From Brachycybe producta (lineage: Eukaryota; Arthropoda; Diplopoda; Playtdesmida; Andrognathidae): 64,000 bases of DNA. The notes beneath the pieces were generated by a model. The model worked only from the letters and a program-made list of their open reading frames with translations, did no database searches and had not been told where the DNA came from. This document shows positions 10,857-21,335 of the stretch, one piece after another. How positions within the stretch are numbered: position 1 is the stretch's first letter; each line of letters begins with the position of its first letter. The translations under genes were made by a program, and so were the position numbers. Where the stretch lies: assembly GCA_036925085.1 (NCBI GenBank), contig JAUPFP010000014.1, positions 2,917,501 to 2,981,500 of the forward strand, read 5' to 3'.

Positions 10857-11383
10857 CCCTCCAACCCCCTCTTTCCGAACTTCCATCCCCTCTAACCATC
10901 CCACCCCAACCATATAGGACATATATATGTGCATTGCATGCAAATACAAGATGCAAGAGTATTGTTTGAAAATGTTTGTCAGCTGCTTGGATCCCACATT
11001 TTCATAGATTTGATGAGGTGAGAGTTCAATTGGAAACCTCCATCATCCCAACCAAAAAAAAACCCCACCAAAAACCAGCACCATCATCATCATCATGGTC
11101 CCAAATCCACCAAAATAAAACAGGAACCTGTGATGATCATTGACCAATTTCTAAATCACAGCTAAACCACAGGTTCTCATCTCTTCATTTGGGACGATAA
11201 TTTTATTGGAGTCACACATCTCCAAAAGGCACCAAAAAACCCACTTTAGAGACTTGCTACAGGCCGGTTCTGATTAGGGTCACACTTATATACAACAAAC
11301 CCTTAATGACAATCATAAAAGTCTAATGGAACCACCTTACAAATCAACTCGTATTAAACAAAAAAGTTTGATAAAAGTTGTAG

Positions 11384-13560
11384 TCGCTGTTGCTGGAGAA
11401 GAAACCTGTCATCACTGTTGCTAGCCCCATTGACGTAAGCACCGTTTTTTGGCAAGAGGAACAATATGCTACTCACGTGGTGGAGCGAACTTTACAGGTG
11501 AGTGTAAATTTAAGTGAACACTCGTGTACACGCTTACTACCTTAATGGATTAAACTGCAAAAAAAGGACCTTGTCAGGTGTCCCTTGTCTGCTTCAATCA
11601 AATCATTGTATCTAAGGTATATGTGGTTATTACAGACCACAATTGAAGACGAATGTATGACGTCACTGATCCAACCCAACACCTGGATGAAGCATGTTCA
11701 ACTGTCTGGCAATTGTCACATACAAAACCTTCAGGTAAGGAACCGGTTGTAATAGAATATGTTACAATGACTAAAACTAACTGATGTTGCATAAAACACA
11801 ACTAAAATAACAGTAGGCCTACTTAGCAACAACAAAAAACCGTCGAATTTGTATTCTAGTTGCTAAGCTAAATGTACAGACTTATTTTTTTTATATTACG
11901 GCACTAGCTCAAGTCTATATAACTAGAATAATTGTTATGCAGTTAATTCAGTTCTTGGTTAGTTTCGCACTTGGTAAGTTCAGTAGTTCCTAGTACAATT
12001 CAGTTATTGTATAACTTCTTATTCAAGTTTATTGTCTTTGAAACTGTTTGAAAAATTAATTCTATTCTTTAGTTCAATTCTAAAACATCTCTTCCAATTT
12101 AGTTTTAGAAAATTCTTGTTTAGTTTATTGTTCTTGAAAAGTTCCTTTTATGTCCAAGTTCAGTTCTTGAAGTCCAGATTAGTTTTGGAAATTCTTGTTC
12201 CATATATGGTTTTGAACTTCTTGAAAACTAGTGTTTATTGCCAAAGTTCAATTCTTGAACCTCTTGTCCAGTCTCAGTCCAGATTAGTTTTGTAAATTCT
12301 TGTCCAGTAGATCTATATGGTTCTTGGACTTCTTGAAAACTTTAGTTTATTGCCAAAGTTCAAGTCTTGAACCTCTTGTCCAGAATATGGTTCTCAAATC
12401 TTTTGACCAGTTCACTTTTTTTAACTTAATACATGTAGTTTTAGCCCAAATCTTAACAAAATCGCAAATTGCAAGTCTTGATCAAATGTTTCTATTTATT
12501 CTTCTCTTTTCAGATCACTTTCGATAGTAAAGGAAATCTATTTCTACAAGCAATTCGCAAAATCAATAAATCCGAACCACTTTATGCTTGGTTTTCAATG
12601 GAAACATCGAGAATGTTCAACATCCCATTTTTAGAACTCAAAAATATCCAAGGTAAAAATTATCATTTTTTTTTAAATAATTTACTCAATGTTGCAACTC
12701 GCTAATGAGTTTTTAAAAAACCTTTTTCAGGAGATCAACAATACACGTGTCACCACTGTGACACCTGCTATCAAAATCCCAACCCACTCAAAGTTCATTT
12801 AGCATTTTACTGCAATCAAGCTAACATAAATCGAAACCAAAATCGCTTACAATTACCAATGACCGCCGCCACACAACCTTTCTTCCAATCCCACACTTCG
12901 TATTATCCATTTCAATCGATGTCAACAACGCCACAAAATCGAATCTCAGTCTCGGAAACAAATTCAACAAGAATTCCGAGTTACGATTCTGAATCTCGAT
13001 TTGGTTTCTTACCAATTCCCAATCCTATAAATCCGTTGTTTTTAGGCCACTACAGTTTCAGCCCAACTATTTTAACCCATCATTCCAACTCACAAACGTT
13101 ATTCAGATCATTACGACCCAGTTATGGACCAATTGGACCACCAAAGAACACAACACCCTCACCACCAACACCACCACCAATATCGACCTCGAAAACTTTA
13201 GTGCCTGAATCACCTTTGAGTTTCAATTTAAAAGTACCAACATCGAATGAGTCCACATCCGAATTAAGTGAACCACAACAATCGGATTTCTGTAACCTCA
13301 AACGACGACATAAGTGTTGCTATTGTGGTAAAATGTACTCCAGAAAGTATGGCCTAAAGATCCACATCAGAACTCATACCGGATACAAACCATTGAAATG
13401 TAAAATTTGTCCGAGAGCGTTCGGAGATCCGAGTAATCTAAACAAACACATTCGATTACACGCCGAAGGACCGACTCGTTACAGGTGCGACTTATGTGGG
13501 AAGGTTTTAGTAAGAAGTAGAGACCTCCAAAGACACTTAAAATCAAGACACTCAAAATAA
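11384..13560 (+). CDS. PRDM13: PRDM13-like PR/SET zinc-finger protein, 5' end not found
   Basis: PRDM13 is a nuclear transcription regulator; in vertebrates it controls neuronal fate downstream of PTF1A. Exons placed: 11384-11497 (tentative), 11636-11734, 12514-12652 and 12731-13560, joining in frame. The third and fourth give the end of the PR/SET domain (FLQAIRKINKSEPLYAWFS, then FNIPFLE) and an atypical CHHC..C finger. After a Ser/Thr/Pro-rich linker of about 150 residues come three C2H2 fingers with the PRDM13 signatures YSRKYGLKIHIRTHTGYKPL, FGDPSNLNKHIRLHAEG and CGKVLVRSRDLQRHLKSRH. The gene ends at the finger array. The initiator exon is missing, and the tentative first exon has little similarity to the family. 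The SET-like part is more divergent than the fingers. A polyadenylation-like AATAAA lies near 13703. Confidence 0.85.
12174..12400 (+). repeat. Two-unit tandem duplication of about 105 bp in PRDM13 intron
   Basis: Two units starting CCAGATTAGTTTTG at 12174 and 12279 repeat almost base for base, and a third partial unit starts near 12379. Looser relatives (CAAGTTCAGTTCTTGAA) extend back to about 11940. Open frames here are a by-product of the repeats. Confidence 0.7.
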
Positions 13561-14355
13561 AAATTTAAAAGAAATTATCCAAAAAAACGAACCTCACCAT
13601 CAAACCACAACAAATCAATGACAAAACAACAAAACTAAGTCAACAAATTCAACTGTTTCTCATCAAAAAAAAGTGTTTCAAGTTTTCTAACAATGTGTAT
13701 TATAATAAAACAGATTTTCATCATAAAAAGTGTCAATTGTCAATGCTGAATAAGCAAAATTCTTACCACGACTTCCTTACCTTTCCTTCCGACTCCCTTT
13801 ACATCTTTTGCACACAAAAAACACACAAAAAAAAAGAAAAAATCAAGTAACAAATCAATAAGATATTCAGCAAACGAAAATATTTCTAGTCTTAAAAGGC
13901 GTTTAAACTCATCTGAATACGAGTTTGTGACAAGAAATGACATTTTTTTTATCTTAAGGTCAAAGCTTTTGCGAAATTACGTCACAGGAAAAGAATAAAA
14001 TACATATAAATTCTCACCTAAACTTTCCCATTTCACCTTTTGTTGATGATTTTATAATAAATAACCGACTTAAACTTTTCTGATCATGATTTCACATAAT
14101 AAATACAGGTGAAACAGTTAACAATGCGGAAATTACCGCAAAGCTACCGTATTTTGCCGCCAAAAACATTACCTTCCGGGCTTAACGGAAACAGTAATAA
14201 CCGGTTACAACACATACGCACGCCAAATAACTGTAACCAAAAATATTTTTGTTAAATACGTGGCGCCATCTAGTGATTGTAAAGTACAACTCAAAGTATT
14301 TTCGTCGTGTCACTTTTCGTTTATTTTTTTTTTTGCGGTTTTCTGTTTCACTCAA
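13561..14355. other. PRDM13 3' region and PRDX4 upstream region
   Basis: The left part is probably PRDM13 3'UTR. The right part is upstream of PRDX4 and holds an ACGTCA at about 13979 and a CTCF-like GCGCCATCTAGTG at 14263-14275. No coding is seen. Confidence 0.4.
14263..14275 (-). promoter_or_regulatory. CTCF-like motif upstream of PRDX4
   Basis: GCGCCATCTAGTG fits the reverse complement of the CTCF core (GCGCCNYCTRGTGG) and lies about 90 bp before the PRDX4 start. Related motifs occur at 21102, 35405 and 41708, each upstream of a gene. Confidence 0.4.
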
Positions 14356-16090
14356 ATGTGTATTTTATACTTTTTTCTCTTATTCTCATCCATTGTTCTG
14401 TCGCAATGTGAAGAAGCTTGTTATTCTTACGCTGGCGGCCATGTGTATCCTCAAGAGACGAGAAAAATGACATCTGGACACTCGCTCACATGGAGCAAAG
14501 CGCAAAGTGAGATACTTGTCCCAAATTAACCTTACTGTACACCTAATTTGACCTCGTGTTATATCGACTGTGACGTCATCAGGGTTAAAAAAAAAATACG
14601 AGAGGAATGGAGGGCGGGGGGGGGGGGTATTAATCCAATTACGTCATCAAGAAGAAAAAACAAACAACCTATTGCTTGGGGCGGAGCTGCGGTGACATAG
14701 CTTGACAGCTCGTGGCGCGGTCTTTTAACGCCACGTGCAGTAAAAAAAAAAAAAAAAAAGTAGATTGCGGCATTTGTGACGTCACAAGTTTAGAAAACTG
14801 GGAGCCTGGTTTTCGTTATTGTGACGTCATACAAAAGTTTAGTAAACAGATGGTTTTATTGTGTTTTTCAGGAGAAAAATTAAAAGAAACTAGAAGGGTA
14901 GAGCTCAATCACATGTGGATATATTTCAAAATAAACTTTTTATAGATAAATATTAAACAATTTTGGGTCATTTTTAAACTCTTGCCTTTTAAAGCTTATA
15001 TTGACCATTCTAGTTTCTAAAATACATTCAAGTTTTTTTTTCATTTTCTCCTAGAAAGACAGAATTATCAGATTGTTCGAGAGTTTTTGCGCCGTTTAAA
15101 CTTTAAAACCGTTGAAATGAACAAACTTTTCTTTTAATAGTTTCAAAAGCAGCTCCGAAATGGGAAGGAACGGCCGTTATCAATGGAGACATCAAAGAAC
15201 TAAAACTTTCTGACTTTCTTGGAAAATATTTGGTGTTTTTCTTTTACCCATTGGATTTGTATGCAAATTTTGGTTGTCAGATTAACGAATTATAATGACT
15301 TACAATATTTTTGTTTTGTTTTCAGTACCTTCGTCTGTCCGACAGAAATCATTGCATTTAGCGACCGTATTGCCGAATTCCGTGCCATCAATACCGAAGT
15401 CGTTGCTTGTTCCGTCGACTCACACTTCACACACTTGGCTTGGTCCAAAAAATAACTAAACTTTAAAAAATCACTTCTTAATCTAAACTAACGAGAAACT
15501 TCTGTAATTTTGTAACAGGATAAAGACGAAACGAAAGGAAGGAGGACTTGGACCGATACAGATTCCACTTCTTTCGGACCTTACACATCAGATTTCCAAA
15601 GATTACGGAGTTTTTCTCGAGGATCTTGGACATACTCTACGGTTTGTGATGAAGTTCTTTTTTATGCGCTGCAGGATTACAAAAAAAAAAAACATTTTTG
15701 TTGGAAACAATTTGGTTTTTTTGGACTTCAAGAAACCACATTTTTTACATTGATAAAATGAGGATTTCGTACTAAGAAAAACCAATTTCAAACCCGCTTT
15801 TTTTGTAGAGGACTCTTCATAATCGATGACAAAGGAATTCTACGTCAGATAACAATGAACGATCTTCCGGTCGGACGATCGGTCGATGAAACACTGAGAT
15901 TGGTTCAAGCGTTTCAATACACCGACCAACACGGCGAAGTTTGTCCAGCTGGATGGAAACCAGGAGGAGCTACAGTAAGAGAAGAGTGTGATCGATAGTT
16001 AACTTATGTCATTGATTTTGATGTCGTAAATTCCAGATCATTCCGAATCCACAGGATAAACTCAAGTATTTCGACAAACTGCAAGATTAA
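14356..16090 (+). CDS. PRDX4: Peroxiredoxin-4, secretory/ER 2-Cys peroxiredoxin (six exons)
   Basis: PRDX4 reduces H2O2 in the endoplasmic reticulum and feeds oxidising equivalents to disulphide formation. Exons: 14356-14506, 15141-15258, 15326-15442, 15519-15641, 15809-15974 and 16037-16090. The start at 14356 gives a signal peptide ([17 protein letters not shown]) followed by the PRDX4-specific [15 protein letters not shown] segment and [17 protein letters not shown]. The peroxidatic Cys is in FTFVCPTE and the resolving Cys in [14 protein letters not shown] and the C-terminal KYFDKLQ of sensitive 2-Cys enzymes are present. The extra N-terminal cysteine separates it from PRDX1/2/3. The 3' end is followed within about 100 bases by AATAAA signals and converges on TAK1. 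Intron 1 carries three perfect CRE octamers and an FB1 element. Confidence 0.95.
14571..14829. promoter_or_regulatory. Cluster of three TGACGTCA octamers in PRDX4 intron 1
   Basis: Perfect palindromic CRE/ATF sites lie at 14571-14578, 14777-14784 and 14822-14829. CGCCACGTG near 14731 resembles the XBP1/ATF6 core. For an ER peroxidase gene, control by stress bZIP factors is plausible, but this is inferred from motifs only. Confidence 0.45.
14855..15082. mobile_element. Foldback MITE FB1 in PRDX4 intron 1
   Basis: It is a well preserved copy: left arm GAAACTAGAAGGGTAGAGCT, then TTTCAAAATAAACTTTTTAT, then a right arm with CATTCTAGTTTCTAAAATAC and AGAAAGACAGAATTATCAG. The arms are inverted to each other. 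There is no coding. Confidence 0.75.
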
Positions 16091-16269
16091 GTACAACTTC
16101 CCCGAACTCTCAGATGCTGATATTATAACTTTCGACGTTCCTAGTTGTCGTTGCACAGCTTTTAAAAATTTGTAAAACTTTTTTTTTAAAGAATAAAACA
16201 AGAAGTTTCAAATAAAGAGTTTGCAGTGTTGTTTTTTTATTGTTTCATAATGTGTAATTTAAAATGCAA

Positions 16270-19200
16270 TTAATTCTGTTCTTGTTGTGTCCGTGTAATT
16301 ACCAATTGTTGTTTCAGATTCTGATTCAATTGTTTGAGATTTTCCTTTTATAAGAAAAATAAAAGATAGAGATCATTAAAATGTACAAACTCATGAAGGA
16401 AACTTAGCACTTGAGCTCTCTGATGAGGGTTCCAACAAAGAAAAACCCTGTTCTTAGGGTTCAAATGATGAGTTTTCTTCTTAAATTTGAGCATAAGATG
16501 TGCTTCGTTACAAATAAAAAGTTAATTTACTTTCTCTTTGGTAAGTTTGTCGTATTCGTTCATTATGGCACTGCCATTTTGTTGGATATCGCAAACGTTA
16601 ACAGTGTTGTCCTGCAAAAGGTTTGTTAGCTCGGCCCTTCGAAATAGAAACAAAGTGGCAATGATTATAATAACCAGTCTATTTCAAATTGCAATTAAAA
16701 TTTTTACTATATTTAATAAATTACTTTACGAAGTGAAACTAAATTTCAGTTACTTTAGAAAGTAACTGTTAAGTAGTTGCTTTTAATAAGTATCTTTGAC
16801 ATACTTTCTTTGCAGCAGTAATGCTAATTCGGTCTGAACTCGCAAATATTCATAAGCCATCTTTTTGTGTTCTTCAAAAATCTGCATCGATTCCGAAGAC
16901 CCGTTATACGGAGTCAATGGCTAAAACAAAACACAAAAGATTAAGAAAAATAAGGAACATAACAGAATTATCGTAATCAGTTACTTAACAAACACCTGTA
17001 AATGAGAATCCAACAAACGATAAGCGTTCTCGATGGTTTCCGGAGATGGTTGAACATATTTGGGCTGAGGTATCGGCAGATTTGTTGAAACTGCAATAAT
17101 CACGGGATTAGATCCAGTATTTCGTTTTTCTAAGTTCCGAGTTTTCATAATTTGTTTCTGCTTGCTGAATAAATGTTACGCTTTTAAATGTGTCAAACAA
17201 TGAGATTATATGACATGAACTGTGGAGAGTCTTTGAATAGAAAACAGGGGTTCACAGGAGGGGGTTTCTAATGGCAAAATGCCATTTGTTCAGACAATTT
17301 GGTGACTCATCTACGATCATCGTCATGGGAATGTCAAGGGTCTAAATTTAAAGATAGCTAGAAATGCTGGTAACAAGTAAATATTGCCATGGCAATAGAC
17401 AATAATATCATTAAAGAGGCTGATTATTAGTTAATGCACTGATATAAGAGTGAAACACATATCATTAATTTGGAATCATAAATAATAAACTTTGGAAATT
17501 TATTTCTTAAATTTTCAATAAATTTTTTTTTTCAAATTAATTTGTCTTAAAGTTCATTTTTTTGTTTTGTTTTAGAAACATAAAATTATTTTTTTAAATT
17601 TTTATTGAACATCTTTGTTAAATTTAATTTGTAATTTTGTTTCTTAATTAGAATATTTTCTTTGATGGGCTGCTGAGGCAAGCAATGAACTTAGACCTGG
17701 GAATATAACGGGGTAGAGGAAGACCCAAGCAAACCTGGAACGTGGTAGTAAAACGGGATATGGTGGCATGTGGGGTCACTGGGGGCTTGGTGCAAAATCG
17801 GAACGAGTGGAGAGTTAGAACCAGCAAGGCCGACCCTGCTGCTTGCGGGATAAGGTACAGGAAATGATGACGATGAATTAGAATATTTTCTTTAATTCAG
17901 TTTGCTGCTTTTATTTTACAAATAATATTCAAATATATTATGTAATAATATTACTTTAATATTGACTATAAATTAATTATATGCATTATAAATTATTAAT
18001 TTAATGTTAATTATAATTATCAACAAAATAGATGATAAATTTTACATTTTAAAGTATGTTTTTAGTTTAAAATTTTGCTTATTGTCAAGAACTAACAATT
18101 TTATAAAACTTTGGATAAATTTGGTTTAGAATGAGATTTTTTTGAAAAAATCATTCATTTTTAAACTGTACTTTACGACACTCCTTTGATAATTTGTGGG
18201 CAATGATTTCAACACAAAATGGTGCAATTGCAAAAGTGTTCATTTCGCTTAGTTATTTGTGGAGATTCTTTGTAGAAATGAAAGCTGAAAACGCGCGTTA
18301 GCAACCAGGAAGCTAACCTGTCGCTACAACGACCTCCCGACCTCCCATTAAATGTCTATTTATCAAACGTTACGTAACGTTTTCCGTTAATTTGTGAATC
18401 AAAAATATGTGAGTACTCAGTAAAATTCAGTAAGTAAAATAAAGTTTCACCTCGTTGTTGCGGCCAAGATTGTTTTCGTTCTGTTGGAAGAACAACACCG
18501 GGGACAACTTCTCTTCCAACATTATCGTTGCCTTTGTTATTATTACGATACGTTTCTGGAATGGGAGTAGCCGGCACGAGAGGCGCCGGATGTACCACGA
18601 AATTAGAACCGTATGAACCACTCCGTTGGTGCCCTGAAGATGAACAACAATAAAGAAAAAACGATTTCCGTATCCAGTTACAAAAATAGAAAGTATCAAA
18701 AACTGAATAAACACCTGCAGGTCTCCTTGAAATAGTAACGGATTCATTTGCATTTTTATTCGTTCGTCCGTTATTATCTCCACCTAAAGTCCGTTCTGAT
18801 TCGCATCGAACATCTTCTTTGCTACCGGCGAGAGAAGCCGGTGCGCTCGTCATTGATATTTTACTTTGACGAAGTAACTGGAAACCGAAAAGAAAAAAAT
18901 TATAAAACTTCTCTCGACGATAGGAATCTGATCTTTTAAAAATAAACCTTACAGCCGAAACGGCTCCATCGATTATGTTCAGATCGGAAAGCGTTTCGCT
19001 ACTTTCTCTAAAGTGTGTTGCGAATATACGAGATTGGTCACTGCCGCTACTCTCGGCAGTCATTTGCGGAACAGAATCTTCCGCCGAATCTTGTCCACAG
19101 ATTCCTTCGTCGCTATCTTCTTCGGAACTTTCTGCAATTTAAACAAAACACGACAACTTCGAAACAGTAAGACAACTTTTTTCTCTCCCCGAAATAAGAA

Positions 19201-20717
19201 AATCAGAAACCTTCTTCCTGTTCCGGTTGCACGTCTGACGGAGGTGGATATTTTATGGGTTTGTCGGCTCCCTTGAAGAACGAAAATATATGAGTCATGA
19301 TATTGACGACTTCGTCCATCGAAGGTCGGCAAACGGGTTTATCAGCCCAACACCTTAAAAAAAAGACCTCATATTCAGCCATAAAACACAAACAACGATT
19401 ACAAAACATCTCAGAATAACCTCGTCATGAGAATTTCAAGCGGTTTCGGACAGCTTTTAATCAAAGGTGGTCTTTTTCCTAAAAAACAAAAACACAATCA
19501 ATAGTTTTGAGATACAAAAACAGGTGAAACAGTCGTCTATTTACCGCTATGAACAGCCCAAAGGATCCGATAGGCAGAGCCACTATCGTCGAACGGTTTT
19601 CTTCTAGTTATAACCTCCCAAAGAATAATTCCCCAACTAAAAACATCGCATTTCTCACTGTAATTCGAACCTAAAAAACGATACAATACGAACAGTTGAA
19701 CAAACTGACGTAAATTTAAATGTTTCAATAATTAAACAAAATTTTTTGACTTAAACCTTCAAAGACTTCCGGTGCCATCCAAGCTGCACTTCCCTTGTTA
19801 TTCGTCATGTGAGTGTGTATATCACAAGCGGTACCAAAGTCACAGATCTTGAGAACAGTCCCCGCCATAATGAGTAACAAACTGAAACGAGAAGAACGAA
19901 TGAATCAGTTGCAAGATAATCAACAGATGAGAAATGACCACTCCCAATACTTTGGAGGTTTCAGATCCCGATGAATCAGTGCCTTTGGCTTCATATTGTG
20001 AAGATAAGCGACTCCTTTTGCACACTGAAGGGCCCAACTCATTGCGTGGCTCGCCGTATATTCAGGCTGCGGATTTCCATGCAAAACTTGACGCAAAACA
20101 AAGCAAATAAAGTAAAAGAATAGATGAAAATATGTTAAAAGCACGTACCATTGTACAAAGAACCGCCTTCTGCATATTCCATAACAAGACAAACCTACAA
20201 AACGAACAAATAAATGACTTTCTGGACATAAAAACTACTTTTGAAATTGTTTTTCTTAACCGGTTTGTTAGTACAAGCTCCATAAAGACGAACAATGTTC
20301 GGATGATTAACTCTAGACAGCTGACGGACCTAAAAAAAACAGAAATTTTACGTCTTAAATATGTAATTCGTGGGCATATCTCAAGAAAGATTTTTACTTC
20401 GACTACGAAAGCCTTCCGTTCTGACTCGCTGCTGATCATCTTCACAGCCACAAACATGTCCCTCCATTTTCCCTTACTGACAACACCGAACGAACCTTTC
20501 CCAACAACCTAAAAGCACAAAGAAGAACCAAAATATAAAAGCTACACGTGAAATCAGGACAAACGTGGCCTCTCTGTAGCTTAACAAGAAAAGTGACTCT
20601 CGTAGGATAACATCACAGAGCCACATTTGATCGACCTCCGCTATTAACCATTCGTACCTCAAGGATTTCTATCTCATTGTAGTTAATTTCTTCTACAAAT
20701 GATGGTGCCTGAGCCAT
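16270..20717 (-). CDS. MAP3K7: MAP kinase kinase kinase 7 (TAK1)
   Basis: TAK1 is the cytosolic kinase that relays TGF-beta, IL-1 and Toll signals to NF-kB, JNK and p38, held in complexes with TAB proteins. It starts at 20717 ([20 protein letters not shown]) and is spread over about 15 short exons. Kinase motifs are all present: GKGSFGVV loop, FVAVK lysine, [11 protein letters not shown] hinge, HRDLKPPN catalytic loop, CDFGTA, and the activation segment [16 protein letters not shown] with its Thr/Ser sites, then [18 protein letters not shown] Ser-rich linker follows (about 19200-18450). The C-terminal coiled coil ([18 protein letters not shown], then [14 protein letters not shown]) is the TAB2/3-binding region and ends at 16270. 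A 1.35-kb intron (about 17095-18450) holds a LINE fragment. It is divergent with TIMM17 and tail to tail with PRDX4. Confidence 0.95.
17664..17875 (+). mobile_element. 5'-truncated RTE-like LINE fragment in TAK1 intron
   Basis: A 212-bp GC-richer insert lies between two copies of an 18-bp direct repeat (AATTAGAATATTTTCTTT at 17646-17663 and 17876-17893). One frame reads [18 protein letters not shown] and later [12 protein letters not shown], which resembles the C-terminal tail of RTE-type reverse transcriptases; one in-frame stop lies just before it. The 3' end is a GATGA-type short tandem tail, usual for RTE. The sense of the fragment is opposite to TAK1. The matching target duplications suggest a fairly recent insertion. 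Confidence 0.8.
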
Positions 20718-21335
20718 TTCACAACAGTATAACAATAAAACATATCATAACAATACGTAAATATGATAAAATAAAGCGAGTTTTTAAACGAAAACAAGAA
20801 AAAAAGACGAAATCAAACAGCTGATATTCAGTGCCATTGTACGGAAGCCTGAAAACAGTGAGGAAAATACAACATCAGTTTTATAAATAAACAAATAATT
20901 TTTATATTATTAAAAAAATTACAAATTTTAATATATTAATATTTCAATTGATATTATTCTTAATCGCAAAAATGTTAATTTGCAATAATGTTAATTTAAA
21001 AAAAAAGTAAAAAGAAACGTAAAGGTCTTTTTAGGACTCCGTATAATATTATTGCTTAACTACAGTTACACGTAGCAATTGATTGCTATAAATACGCTAC
21101 TGCGCCATCTATCGTCTCGTAATAAAAACTCTGAAATTAAAAGTGACATGACGTCACTGTATTGAAAAACAATTTTTTGAAACTGATGGGCGTACGTATT
21201 GTTTAATGCAAAGAAGCCATATTACTACACTCATGACTAAATTGCAAAAGTTTGTGCATCAAAATTACTCTTTAACTTTAAAGGTTCGTGTCCTCACGAA
21301 ATAACAACTATTTATCCTACTTTAACATTGACGCT
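20718..21335. promoter_or_regulatory. Divergent TAK1/TIMM17 promoter region
   Basis: Only 618 bp separate the two start codons. A CTCF-like GCGCCATCTATCG (21102-21114) and a perfect TGACGTCA (21149-21156) lie nearer TIMM17. No TATA box is obvious at a sensible place. Shared control of the two genes is inferred, not shown. Confidence 0.5.

Larger units (their letters stand above)
8936..11383. other. Intergenic repeat-rich region between RSPH3 and PRDM13
   Basis: Outside the listed elements I see AT-rich sequence without conserved coding. The 5' exon(s) and promoter of the PRDM13 gene probably lie in 10870-11383, but I could not place them. Confidence 0.35.

Noticed and set aside
13367-13555. 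Antisense frame over the PRDM13 zinc fingers
   Set aside because: It is the shadow of the conserved finger exon.
18427-18783. Frames of 118-235 residues in the TAK1 linker
   Set aside because: They read through introns; the TAK1 exons with GT/AG borders explain the coding potential.
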